A DNA stretch of 64,000 bases, from NCBI RefSeq assembly GCF_018327685.1, contig NZ_BNEL01000003.1, positions 248,001 through 312,000 of the forward strand. The letters are read 5' to 3'. The number at the start of each line of letters is the position of its first letter. Within the stretch, counting starts at the first letter, position 1. The position numbers and the translations under genes were made by a program. This stretch comes from Streptomyces sp. TS71-3. Its GTDB lineage: Bacteria > Actinomycetota > Actinomycetes > Streptomycetales > Streptomycetaceae. Positions 6,801-14,807 of the stretch are shown here, piece by piece. Under the pieces are notes generated by a model, which was not told the origin of the DNA, searched no databases, and saw only the letters and a list, made by a program, of their open reading frames with translations.

Positions 6801-9047
6801 TTATGAGACAGAACGGCCCGAAGGGACTGTTTCCGTCGACTGCGGGCTCTCGGCGGCCCCCTTCTGCGTGGAGGGCGCGGGAGGCACCCCCGGGCGCCCC
6901 TCGCCGTTCTCCTCGCCGTTCCCCTCGCTGTCCCCCGCGCCGCTTCCGGAGCGCGCCCCGTCCTGCTCGGCGGCACTCGCCGCCTTGGCCGCCTTGGCTC
7001 CCTTGAGGCCGACCACCAGCGCCGTGCAGACGCACACGCCCGCCGCGATCGCCACCAGGTAGAGCAGCGGGCCGCCGATCAGCGGCACCACGAAGACGCC
7101 GCCGTGCGGGGCCCGGAGCGTGCAGCCGAAGGCCATCGACAGGGCGCCCGTGACGGCACCGCCGACCATCGACGAGGGGATGACCCGCAACGGGTCCGCC
7201 GCGGCGAACGGGATCGCTCCCTCGGTGATGAAGGAGGCGCCGAGCAGCCAGGCGGCCTTGCCGTTCTCGCGCTCGGTGCGGGTGAAGAGCCGGCCGCGGA
7301 CCACGGTCGCGAGCGCCATGCCCAGCGGGGGCACCATGCCAGCCGCCATCACCGCGGCCATCACCTTGAGGCTGCCGTTGGTCGGGCCGGCCAGACCGCC
7401 GACCGCGAAGGTGTACGCGACCTTGTTCAGCGGTCCGCCGAGGTCGAAGCACATCATCAGGCCGAGGATGACGCCGAGGATGATCGCGTTCGTGCCCGAC
7501 AGTCCCTTCAGCCAGTCCGTGAGTGCGCTCTGGAGGAACGCGATGGGTTTGCCGATGACCAGGAACATCAGGAAGCCGACGACGATCGACGAGAGCAGCG
7601 GCAGGACGACCACCGGCATGATGCCGCGCATCGAGGTGGGGATCCGCAGACGTTGCAGGCCGAGCACCACCGTGCCGGCGATCAGGCCGGCCGCGAGGCC
7701 GCCGAGGAAGCCCGCGTTGATGCTGACCGCGACCGAGCCGCCGACGAACCCGGGGACGAGCCCCGGCCGGTCCGCCATCCCGTAGGCGATGTAGCCGGCG
7801 AGCACCGGGATGAGGAACCCGAAGGCGAGGCCGCCGATCTGGAAGAGCAGCGCGGCCCAGCTGACGTGGTCGGTCCACACGAAGTGCTCGGCGACGGACG
7901 GGGCCTTGTCGATGCGGTAGCCGCCTATCGCGAAGCCCAGCGCGATGAGCAGGCCGCCCGCCGCGACGAACGGCACCATGTAGCTGACGCCGGACATCAG
8001 CCAGGTGCGGAGCTTCGTGCCGTAACCGTCGCCGTGCGCACCGGCGTTCTGCACGGGGGTGCGCGCCGGCGCGTCCGCTCCGGGCGCCCCTGTGCCGGCC
8101 GTGCCGCGGGCGGCGGCCAGGGCGCGGGCCTCGGCGACGAGGTCGGCGGGGCGGCTGATGCCGGCCTTCACGCCCACGTCGACGGTGGGCTTCCCCGCGA
8201 ACCGCTCCTTCTCGCGCACCGGTACGTCGTGGGTGAAGATCACCGCGTCGGCCGCGGCGATCACGGCGGGGTCCAGCCGCGTGAAGCCCGCCGAGCCCTG
8301 GGCCTCGACGGCCAGTTCCACGCCCGCCTCGCGCCCGGCCTTCTCCAGCGCCTCGGCCGCCATGTACGTGTGCGCGATCCCGGTGGGGCAGGAGGCCACG
8401 GCGACGATCCGGAACGGCGGGGTCCCGGCGCCGCCCGCCGCGGCACCGGGCGTCTCCGCGGTGCCGTCGGCCTCGCCCGTGTCGTCGCCCGTGCCGTCAG
8501 CCGCGCCTGCGCCCTCCGCCTCCCCGGAACCGTCCGGCGGGCCGTCCCCGGGCGGACCGGAACCGTCCACGGCACCGTCCGCCCCGGTGGTGACCGCCCC
8601 CGCCGCCTCCTCGCCCCCCACCAGCGCCGCCGCCCGCACCGGGTCGTCCGCACGCCGGAGTGCGGCGGTGAAGTCGGCGTCCATGAGGCGGCGGGCCAGG
8701 GCGGAGAGCATGGTCAGGTGGGCGTCGTCGGCGCCCGCCGGCGCGGCGATGAGGAAGATCAGGTCGGCGGGGCCGTCCGGGGCGCCGAAGTCGATGCCGT
8801 GGGCGCTGCGGCCGAAGGCGAGCGTGGGCTCGGTGACGTGGGCGCTGCGGCAGTGCGGGATGCCGATGCCGCCCTCCAGGCCGGTCGGCATCTGCGCCTC
8901 GCGCGCGGCGACGTCGGCGAGGAAGGCGTCCAGATCCGTCACGCGTCCGAGCGCCGCCATCCGCTCGGCGAGGGCGCGTGCGGCGCTCTCCTTGGTGTCG
9001 GCGGCCAGGTCGAGGTCGACCAGGTCCGCGGTGATCGTGTCGCTCAT
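6801..9047 (-). CDS. fruA: fructose PTS permease, fused EIIA-EIIB-EIIC
   Basis: This 748-residue protein imports fructose and phosphorylates it to fructose-1-phosphate using phosphate from HPr. The order is EIIA (residues 1-145, phospho-His65 in GIPHC), an Asp/Gly-rich linker (~150-210), EIIB (~212-310, phospho-Cys220 in VASCPTGIAHTYMA), a second linker, then the EIIC membrane channel (~345-690, beginning TWLMSGVSYMVPFVAAGG). The C-terminal ~60 residues are Ala/Gly/Glu-rich and variable. It is the last gene of fruR-fruK-fruA; the 76-bp gap from fruK holds its own GGGAG site before the ATG. The order and the nearby hrdD match the fru locus of streptomycetes. Confidence 0.96.
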   Translation of the reverse strand: MSDTITADLVDLDLAADTKESAARALAERMAALGRVTDLDAFLADVAAREAQMPTGLEGGIGIPHCRSAHVTEPTLAFGRSAHGIDFGAPDGPADLIFLIAAPAGADDAHLTMLSALARRLMDADFTAALRRADDPVRAAALVGGEEAAGAVTTGADGAVDGSGPPGDGPPDGSGEAEGAGAADGTGDDTGEADGTAETPGAAAGGAGTPPFRIVAVASCPTGIAHTYMAAEALEKAGREAGVELAVEAQGSAGFTRLDPAVIAAADAVIFTHDVPVREKERFAGKPTVDVGVKAGISRPADLVAEARALAAARGTAGTGAPGADAPARTPVQNAGAHGDGYGTKLRTWLMSGVSYMVPFVAAGGLLIALGFAIGGYRIDKAPSVAEHFVWTDHVSWAALLFQIGGLAFGFLIPVLAGYIAYGMADRPGLVPGFVGGSVAVSINAGFLGGLAAGLIAGTVVLGLQRLRIPTSMRGIMPVVVLPLLSSIVVGFLMFLVIGKPIAFLQSALTDWLKGLSGTNAIILGVILGLMMCFDLGGPLNKVAYTFAVGGLAGPTNGSLKVMAAVMAAGMVPPLGMALATVVRGRLFTRTERENGKAAWLLGASFITEGAIPFAAADPLRVIPSSMVGGAVTGALSMAFGCTLRAPHGGVFVVPLIGGPLLYLVAIAAGVCVCTALVVGLKGAKAAKAASAAEQDGARSGSGAGDSEGNGEENGEGRPGVPPAPSTQKGAAESPQSTETVPSGRSVS

Positions 9048-9123
9048 CGCGGGCTCCCTTGCTCGCGTACGGACGGGTGGGTGGGGTCAGCCGGCGCGCC
9101 GGCCGGCCCGGGTGGGAGGGGGC

Positions 9124-10071
9124 TCATGGCGGCGGCCCGCCGAGGAGCCGGTCCAGGGGTACGTCGGCGGTGACCGTCACCGCGGACGGCGCGAGGTCGG
9201 ACGGCGCCGGCATGGCGCTGCCGGGCAGCCGTACGGCCGCCGCGCCGTGGGCGGTGGAGGAGGCGAGCGCGTCCGGCCCGGTGCCGCCCGCGATCAGGAA
9301 ACCGGCGAGCGAGGCGTCCCCGGCGCCGACGTCGCTGCGTACGGCGCCGGCGGGCGCGCTCGCGTACCAGGCGCCCGAGGCGCCGACGAGGAGCTGGCCG
9401 GCGGCGCCCAGGCTGGCGAGCACGGATCGGGCGCCGAGGGAGCGCAGTTCCTCGGCCGCTTGGAGGGCGTCGCCCACGGTGACCAGCGGCCGGCGGACCG
9501 CGGCGGACAACTCGGCGGCGTTGGGCTTGACGACGTCCGGTCCTCCGCGCACCGCCGCCAGCAGCGCCGGTCCGGAGGTGTCGACGGCGATCCGGGCGCC
9601 TGCCGCGTGGGCGCGGGCCACCAGCTGCCCGTACCAGTCGGGTCCGAGGCCCAGGGGCAGGCTGCCGCAGCAGGCGATCCAGCCGGCGCCCGGGGACCGC
9701 TCCGTCACGGCACGCAGCAGCGCCTCTGCTTCTTCGGGGGTGAGTTCCGGACCGGGCGCGTTGATCTTCGTGAGGGTGCCGTCGGGTTCGGCGAGCGAGA
9801 TGTTCGACCGGGTCAGGCCGGCGACGGTGACGGGGGCCACCTCGATGCCCTGGGCGGCGAGGAGGTCGGCGACCAGGGCGCCGGGTGCGCCGCCGAGGGG
9901 GAGGACGGCGACAGTGCGGCGGCCGGCGGCGGCGACCGCACGGGAGACGTTCACGCCCTTGCCGCCGGGGTCCATGCGCTCGCCCGTGGCGCGGACGATC
10001 GTGCCGCGGTCCAGGCAGGGCATCTCGTACGTGCGGTCCAGGGAGGGGTTGGGCGTCACGGTGAGGATCAT
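9124..10071 (-). CDS. fruK: 1-phosphofructokinase
   Basis: This 315-residue PfkB-family kinase phosphorylates fructose-1-phosphate, the product of FruA, to fructose-1,6-bisphosphate and feeds glycolysis. Visible signatures are the start MILTVTPNPSLDRTYEM, the N-terminal PfkB GGKGVNVSRAVAAAG motif, and the C-terminal DVGAGDASLAGFLIAGG motif with the catalytic Asp and anion hole. Its ATG overlaps the fruR stop as ATGA (10068-10071), so the two are translationally coupled. It lacks a signal peptide, as expected for a cytoplasmic enzyme. The length is normal for the family. Confidence 0.96.
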   Translation of the reverse strand: MILTVTPNPSLDRTYEMPCLDRGTIVRATGERMDPGGKGVNVSRAVAAAGRRTVAVLPLGGAPGALVADLLAAQGIEVAPVTVAGLTRSNISLAEPDGTLTKINAPGPELTPEEAEALLRAVTERSPGAGWIACCGSLPLGLGPDWYGQLVARAHAAGARIAVDTSGPALLAAVRGGPDVVKPNAAELSAAVRRPLVTVGDALQAAEELRSLGARSVLASLGAAGQLLVGASGAWYASAPAGAVRSDVGAGDASLAGFLIAGGTGPDALASSTAHGAAAVRLPGSAMPAPSDLAPSAVTVTADVPLDRLLGGPPP

Positions 10072-10877
10072 GCGGGGGCTCCCCCGCCGGCCGTCTCCGG
10101 CCGGAGGCCGTCAGGGGGGACACGGAGGACCTGGGTGCCGGCACGCGCGATGGCGGCGGCGTCCAGCGGGGACAGGCCGGTGTCGGTGATGAGCAGGTCG
10201 ACGTCGCCGAAGTGGGCGAAGCGCGCGAAGTGCTCCTGCCGGTGCTTGGTCGAGTCGGCGAGCAGCACGACGCGCCGGGCCGCGGCGACGGCGGCGCGCT
10301 TCACCGCGGCCTCCGCCAGGTCCGGCGTGGTGAGGCCGCCCTCGGCGGAGAAGCCGTTGGCGGCGACGAAGAGGACGTCGGCGCGGATCTCGGCGTAGGC
10401 CCGCAGCGCCCAGGCGTCGACGGCGGCACGGGTGCGGTGGCGGACCCGGCCGCCCACGAGGTGGAGCTGGATGCCGGGATGGTCGGCGAGCCGGGCCGCG
10501 GTCGGCAGGCTGTGCGTGACGACCGTCAACTCCGACTCCAGCGGCAGCGAGGCGGCCAGCCTGGCCACCGTCGTCCCGGCGTCCAGGATGACGCTGCCGT
10601 CGGACGGGAGCTCGCTGAGCGCGGCGCGGGCGATGCGGTCCTTCTGCTCGGCCGCGGTTCCCTCGCGCTGGGCGAGGTCGGGCTCGAAGTCGAGGCGCTC
10701 GGCGGGGATGGCGCCCCCGTGGACACGGCGGAGGAGGCCCGCGCGGTCCAGGGCCTTCAGGTCGCGGCGGATGGTCTCCGCGGTGACCTGGAAGGTGTCG
10801 CTGAGCGACAGCACGTCGACGCGGCCGCCCTCACGGGCGAGCTTGAGGATCTCCTGTTGCCGCTCCTGTGCGTACAT
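10068..10877 (-). CDS. fruR: DeoR-family transcriptional repressor of the fructose operon
   Basis: This 269-residue regulator has an N-terminal winged helix (MYAQERQQEILKLAREGG, then LSDTFQVTAETIRRDLKALD) and the DeoR spacer motif LLRRVHGGAIP. Its C-terminal sugar-phosphate sensor domain has SVILDAGTT and VLFVAANGFSAEGGLTTPDLAEAAVK, like ribose-5-phosphate isomerase-type effectors. By position it controls fruRKA and is probably relieved by fructose-1-phosphate (family knowledge plus inference). The ATG was chosen because the domain begins there; upstream sequence is not protein-like. It is the first gene of the operon and overlaps fruK by four bases. Confidence 0.93.
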   Translation of the reverse strand: MYAQERQQEILKLAREGGRVDVLSLSDTFQVTAETIRRDLKALDRAGLLRRVHGGAIPAERLDFEPDLAQREGTAAEQKDRIARAALSELPSDGSVILDAGTTVARLAASLPLESELTVVTHSLPTAARLADHPGIQLHLVGGRVRHRTRAAVDAWALRAYAEIRADVLFVAANGFSAEGGLTTPDLAEAAVKRAAVAAARRVVLLADSTKHRQEHFARFAHFGDVDLLITDTGLSPLDAAAIARAGTQVLRVPPDGLRPETAGGGAPA

Positions 10878-11033
10878 CTGCGGGCGCTGTTCCGTTCCGC
10901 CGTTCCGTTCGGGTGATCGCACCGGGCTCCCGATCGCTCCGGTTGTGCCGGGCTTCGGACGGGGACGTGCTTCGGCCGTCCGTGTCCGAAGGTGTGGGTT
11001 TCCGGTGGAGCGTAGGGGTTGTGGCCTCGCAAG

Positions 11034-11063
11034 TAAATACGTTCGGACGTCGATCAGACCCAA
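11034..11063 (-). promoter_or_regulatory. possible fruR promoter with adjacent direct repeats
   Basis: On the minus strand a TTGGGT-like -35 (11058-11063) and a TATTTA-like -10 (11034-11039) are separated by 18 bp. Immediately upstream are three ACGGGCAC direct repeats (11064-11071, 11074-11081, 11096-11103) that could be operator half-sites. This would leave a ~150-nt leader. Confidence 0.3.
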
Positions 11064-11222
11064 ACGGGCACGAACGGGCACCCCTCAGGGACCATACGGG
11101 CACAGGGCGGGGTCAGGCCGGACCGCGACGCCCGGGTACGCCCGGGATCTGGGGCGCCAGCTGGCAAGGCGTGAGCGGACGGCCGCCCACTCGGACATCG
11201 GACGACACGATTCCGGAAAGGC

Positions 11223-11326
11223 GCGAGCCCCGACGCCGGGGGGAGGGCGCCGGGGCTCGCTGGGGGGCCAGGCCCCCCAGGAGCGCTGCGGTGACGGGGG
11301 AATCCTCCGCAGCGCTGGTCTTGGTT
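11223..11326 (-). terminator. three consecutive hairpins downstream of hrdD
   Basis: There are three stems in a row: 11223-11232 with 11251-11260 (10 bp), 11260-11267 with 11273-11280 (8 bp, loop CCAGG) and 11282-11291 with 11317-11326 (10 bp). They lie between the hrdD stop and the fruR leader and probably stop hrdD transcription before the fru operon. Confidence 0.65.
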
Positions 11327-11507
11327 GTGGTGTCCGTACGGTATGGGGCCGGCGCGCGATCCGTCAGGTCGCCGCGCTCGACCCGTTTCAGGCCAACGCC
11401 TCGACCGGTTCAGGCCGCCGCTTCCGGCCGGTTCAGGCCACGGCGTCCAGCTCAGGCCGAAGCGTCCGACCGGATTCGGGCCGCCGGCCCGCCGGGCCCG
11501 ACCCGGC
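11327..11507. repeat. degenerate Phe/Pro-like GC repeats 3' of hrdD
   Basis: Between the hairpins and the hrdD stop, imperfect short direct repeats of the type GGTTCAGGCC(G/A) recur at roughly 20-30 bp intervals (about 11385-11515). The last one overlaps the hrdD stop codon. No gene is seen. Confidence 0.4.
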
Positions 11508-12515
11508 TCAGGCCGCCGCGTCGAACCCGGTGTCCCGGGCCAGCTTCTTCAGCTCCAGCAGGGCGTGCTTCTCGATCTGGCGGATGCGCTCACGGGTGAG
11601 GCCGTGCTCCTTGCCGACCTCGGTGAGGGTGCGCTCCCGGCCGTCCTCGATGCCGTACCGCATCTTGATGATGGACGCGGTGCGGTCGTCGAGCCGGCTG
11701 ATCAGCTCGTCGAGCTCCTCGCTGCGCAGCAGCGTCAGCACGGACTGCTCGGGGGAGACGGCGGAGGTGTCCTCCAGCAGGTCCCCGAACTGGGTCTCGC
11801 CCTCGTCGTCCACCGACATGTTCAGCGAGACCGGGTCGCGGGCCCAGTCGAGGACGTCGACGACGCGCTCCGGGTTGGTGCCCAGCTCGACCGCCACCTC
11901 CTCCGGCTCCGGGTCGCGGCCGTGCTCGCGGTTGAACTCGCGCTGCACGCGGCGGATGCGGCCCAGCTCCTCCACGAGGTGGACGGGGAGCCGGATGGTG
12001 CGGGACTGGTCGGCTATCGACCGGGTGATCGCCTGGCGGATCCACCAGGTCGCGTAGGTCGAGAACTTGAAGCCCTTGCGGTAGTCGAACTTCTCCACGG
12101 CGCGGACCAGACCTGCGTTCCCCTCCTGGATGAGGTCGAGCAGCGGCAGGCCGCTGCGCGGGTAGCGGCGCGCGACGGCGACGACGAGACGCAGGTTGGA
12201 CCGGATGAAGATGTCCTTGGCGCGCTCCGACTCGGCGATCAGCGCGTGCAGCTCCTCGCGGGTGGCAGCGGCCTTCTCGGCCGCCTTGCTCTCCACTTCT
12301 CCGTCGAGAACCTGCCGGGCATACACACCCGCCTCGATGATTTGCGACAGCTCGACTTCCTTGGCGGCGTCGAGCAGCGGTGTACGCGCGATCTCGTCGA
12401 GGTACATGCCGACCAGGTCGCGGTCGGCGACCTCGCCGCCTACGGCGCGAACACTGCTTGCCGTCTCAGAGCCACCCGAGGTGGACTGGCGACGGGCGAC
12501 GGCACGGGTTGCCAT
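11508..12515 (-). CDS. hrdD: group 2 (principal-like) RNA polymerase sigma factor HrdD
   Basis: This 335-residue sigma-70 factor has region 1.2 (DLVGMYLDEIARTPLL) and region 2 (IRSNLRLVVAVARRYPRSGL through the DLIQEGNAGLVRAV core-binding helix to KFSTYATWWIRQAITR -10 recognition). Region 3 and region 4 follow, with the -35 HTH TLTEVGKEHGLTRERIRQIE. The N-terminal MATRAVARR and C-terminal LARDTGFDAAA are as I recall for S. coelicolor HrdD. It lacks the long acidic N-terminus of the essential HrdB, so it is a non-essential principal-type factor. The insertion ESKAAEKAAAT (~residues 73-83) is the main difference from the recalled protein. It is divergent from the acetyltransferase gene; AGGGAG precedes the ATG. 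Confidence 0.95.
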   Translation of the reverse strand: MATRAVARRQSTSGGSETASSVRAVGGEVADRDLVGMYLDEIARTPLLDAAKEVELSQIIEAGVYARQVLDGEVESKAAEKAAATREELHALIAESERAKDIFIRSNLRLVVAVARRYPRSGLPLLDLIQEGNAGLVRAVEKFDYRKGFKFSTYATWWIRQAITRSIADQSRTIRLPVHLVEELGRIRRVQREFNREHGRDPEPEEVAVELGTNPERVVDVLDWARDPVSLNMSVDDEGETQFGDLLEDTSAVSPEQSVLTLLRSEELDELISRLDDRTASIIKMRYGIEDGRERTLTEVGKEHGLTRERIRQIEKHALLELKKLARDTGFDAAA

Positions 12516-12738
12516 GCGTGCTCCCTTACGGTGGTCAGGTCGGTACTCAGCGGTTGTTCGGTAGGCTCGGTTGTTTCAGCGGTGCTCAAGCGGTACGTGC
12601 GTTGTCCATCGGTGCCCGACACCGCTCGGGTGCCCTCCATCCGAAGGAAACAACGACTGGAATCCGGACAGAATTCCCAACCCGCCGGTCGAATTTTCTG
12701 ATCATGCAGTACCCTGTCCCCTCACACCGGGAGACGCC

Positions 12739-13260
12739 TTGTCCACCCACCCCTCGGAAGTGCAGGTCAGAACCGGCCGTACCGCCGACCTCCCCGCGCT
12801 CACGGACATCTACAACCACTACGTCCGCGAGACGGCCATCACCTTCGACACCGCCGTCTTCAGCCCCGAGGAACGGCAACCGTGGCTCCTCTCCCACCCT
12901 GAAGACGGCCCGCACCGCCTCCTGGTTGCCCGGGACGGCACATCGGGTGAACTCCTCGGATACGCCACATCCAGCCCGTTCCGCGCGAAGCCCTCGTACT
13001 CCACCTCCGTCGAGGTCAGCGTGTACCTGGCACCGGACGCGGTCGGGCGCGGCGTCGGCACCCTCCTCTACAAGCACCTCTTCGAGGCTCTCGCCGACGA
13101 GGACGTGCACCGCGCCTACGCCGGCATCGCCCAGCCGAACGTCCCCTCCACGCGGCTCCACGAGCGGTTCGGCTTCCGGCACCTCGGGACGTACCGGGAG
13201 GTGGGCCGGAAGTTCGGCAGGTACTGGGACGTGGCCTGGTACGAGAAGGCCCTGCCCTAA
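12739..13260 (+). CDS. GNAT N-acetyltransferase, phosphinothricin acetyltransferase-like
   Basis: This 173-residue protein starts at a TTG with GGGAG five bases upstream. It is an acetyl-CoA-dependent acetyltransferase of the Pat/Bar group: VRTGRTADLPALTDIYNHYV, ITFDTAVFSPEERQPWL, the CoA-binding VYLAPDAVGRGVGTLLYKHL, then PNVPSTRLHERFGFRHLGTYREVG. Relatives acetylate phosphinothricin or methionine sulfoximine/sulfone; whether this one confers such activity cannot be told from sequence. It is cytoplasmic and full length. It is divergent from hrdD across a 223-bp spacer, which is the usual neighbourhood and not evidence of functional linkage. Confidence 0.9.
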   Translation: MSTHPSEVQVRTGRTADLPALTDIYNHYVRETAITFDTAVFSPEERQPWLLSHPEDGPHRLLVARDGTSGELLGYATSSPFRAKPSYSTSVEVSVYLAPDAVGRGVGTLLYKHLFEALADEDVHRAYAGIAQPNVPSTRLHERFGFRHLGTYREVGRKFGRYWDVAWYEKALP

Positions 13261-13366
13261 GCGCCGCGCCCACCCCGCCTGCCCCGTCCGCCGCGGGAGG
13301 CCCGCTTGGGTATTCGGATATACAGCCTTGTTACGTATGGCGCCGGCCGGTCCCTACAGTGGTGGC

Positions 13367-13942
13367 ATGACTACGGCTCCCGCACCACGCCCCGTACCGG
13401 GGCAGCAGGCCGACGGACCGCGGCGCCCCGCCTCCGGGCAGGGCACCGCGGACGGCGAGCGGGAGCCGCGCTGGCTCGACGAGGAGCAGCAGCGCGTCTG
13501 GCAGTCCTTCATGAACGCCGCCATGCTGCTCGACGACCACCTGGACCGCCAGCTCCAGCGTGACGCGGGCATGCCGCACCTCTACTACGGCCTGCTGGTA
13601 CGGCTCTCCGAGGCGCCCCGGCGGCGGCTGCGGATGACGGAGCTGGCACGCCGGGTCAAGATCACCCGCTCCCGGCTCTCGCACGCCGTCGCGCGCCTGG
13701 AGGACCACGGCTGGGTGCGGCGGGAGGACTGCCCCTCGGACAAGCGCGGCCAGCTCGCCGTCCTCACGGACGAGGGCCGCGCGGTCCTGGAGAGCGCGGC
13801 GCCCGGCCATGTGGAGGCCGTACGGCACGCACTCTTCGATCGGCTCACCCGCGAGCAGCAGCGGGCGCTCGGGGAGATCATGCAGACGGTGGCGGAGGGG
13901 CTTGAGCCGTCGTATGGGGCGGATCTGCCTTGGCTCCGCTGA
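13367..13942 (+). CDS. MarR family transcriptional regulator
   Basis: This 191-residue winged-helix regulator begins with a ~30-residue disordered Pro/Arg-rich head, then a dimerisation helix (WLDEEQQRVWQSFMNAAMLLDDHLDRQL). The DNA-binding domain follows: RMTELARRVKITRSRLSHAVARLEDHGWVRREDCPSDKRGQLAVLTDEG, with the MarR DxRG-like 'SDKRGQ' wing. The ligand is unknown. No divergent partner is adjacent, so its target may be itself or a remote gene. The ATG at 13367 follows a weak GGTGG. MITE copy 2 lies 50 bp after the stop. Confidence 0.92.
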   Translation: MTTAPAPRPVPGQQADGPRRPASGQGTADGEREPRWLDEEQQRVWQSFMNAAMLLDDHLDRQLQRDAGMPHLYYGLLVRLSEAPRRRLRMTELARRVKITRSRLSHAVARLEDHGWVRREDCPSDKRGQLAVLTDEGRAVLESAAPGHVEAVRHALFDRLTREQQRALGEIMQTVAEGLEPSYGADLPWLR

Positions 13943-13992
13943 GGGTTCCTCGCGGGGCGCAGCCGAAAACTACAGGGGTGCCCCTCGTCGGC

Positions 13993-14226
13993 TAGGTCGT
14001 GTCCGGCGGATCTTCGTGGGCCCGCGACTCCCCCACTGCCTGAAGGGCGTGGGTGGGGGTACCTCCCACGCCGGTTCAGGGCAGTGGGGGAGTGCCCCCA
14101 GCACCGCACCTCGCCGCGTTGTCGGAGTCATCCGGGTACGCCCAGTACGAGGATGATCCTCCGCCTTGCGATGCACGGCACCAGACGCCGCAGGCTGATC
14201 CACGAAGATCCGCCGGACACGACCTA
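13993..14226. mobile_element. MITE-like element, copy 2
   Basis: This second 234-bp copy has the same 27-bp perfect terminal inverted repeats (13993-14019, 14200-14226) and flanking CTAG. The internal hairpin is at about 14027-14093. It is 98.7% identical to copy 1 (three substitutions) and in the same orientation, 7.87 kb away. It inserted 50 bp downstream of the marR gene. Confidence 0.85.
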
Positions 14227-14807
14227 GTGGCGATCTGACAGGTTCGCCGTGGCTCGTCGCGCAGTTCCCCGCGCCCCTTGAAAACGGGGCTACGCCCCGG
14301 GTCCGGCCCGGGGTGACCCTCACGGCCGGTGACGAACTGACCGTTTCGCGGTGGTTGCTCGCGCAGTTCCCCGCGCCCCTTGCAAACGGGGCTACGCCCC
14401 GATCCGCCCCGCGGGGTGCCACTGGCCGGCCAGTAGCGATCTGACAGGTTCGCCGTGGCTTGTCGGGCAGTTCCCCGCGCCCCTTGAGAACGGGGCTGCA
14501 CCCCGATCAGGGGACGGGGTGGGTATCTCCCACGCATGTAAGGCAGTGGGGAGCGATCAGCCACGACCAAGCGGCATCCAAGCAACGACCGCGAGTGGCA
14601 CGGCCTGATCAGGGGCGCGGGGAACTGCGCGAAGAGCCGCGGCGGGCCGAGAGCCAACCGACCACCGCACGAGACAAGGCCCCATAAGGGGCGCGGGGAA
14701 CTGCGCGAGAAGCGGCCACCACACGACCGCCGGCCCCGAAGGGCAGGACCCCGGAAGGGGCGCGGGGCGTTGGCCTCGCACCCCCTCCGGGGTCCCGGAT
14801 GCACCGG
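14227..14807. repeat. gene-free stretch with six copies of a GCGCAGTTCCCCGCGCCCC element
   Basis: Three copies read forward (near 14258-14278, 14361-14381, 14466-14484) and three inverted (14611-14630, 14686-14706, 14754-14768 partial). Most are flanked by a GCCCC-loop-GGGGC hairpin. At about 14517-14560 a degenerate half of the MITE internal hairpin (GTGGGTATCTCCCACGC ... GGCAGTGGGG) is also present. No gene is seen. The inverted copies may help terminate the MFS gene on the minus strand. Confidence 0.75.

Noticed and set aside
13309..13322. MarR operator in GTATTCGGATATAC upstream of marR
   Set aside because: Only an imperfect palindrome with a four-base core; not distinguishable from chance.
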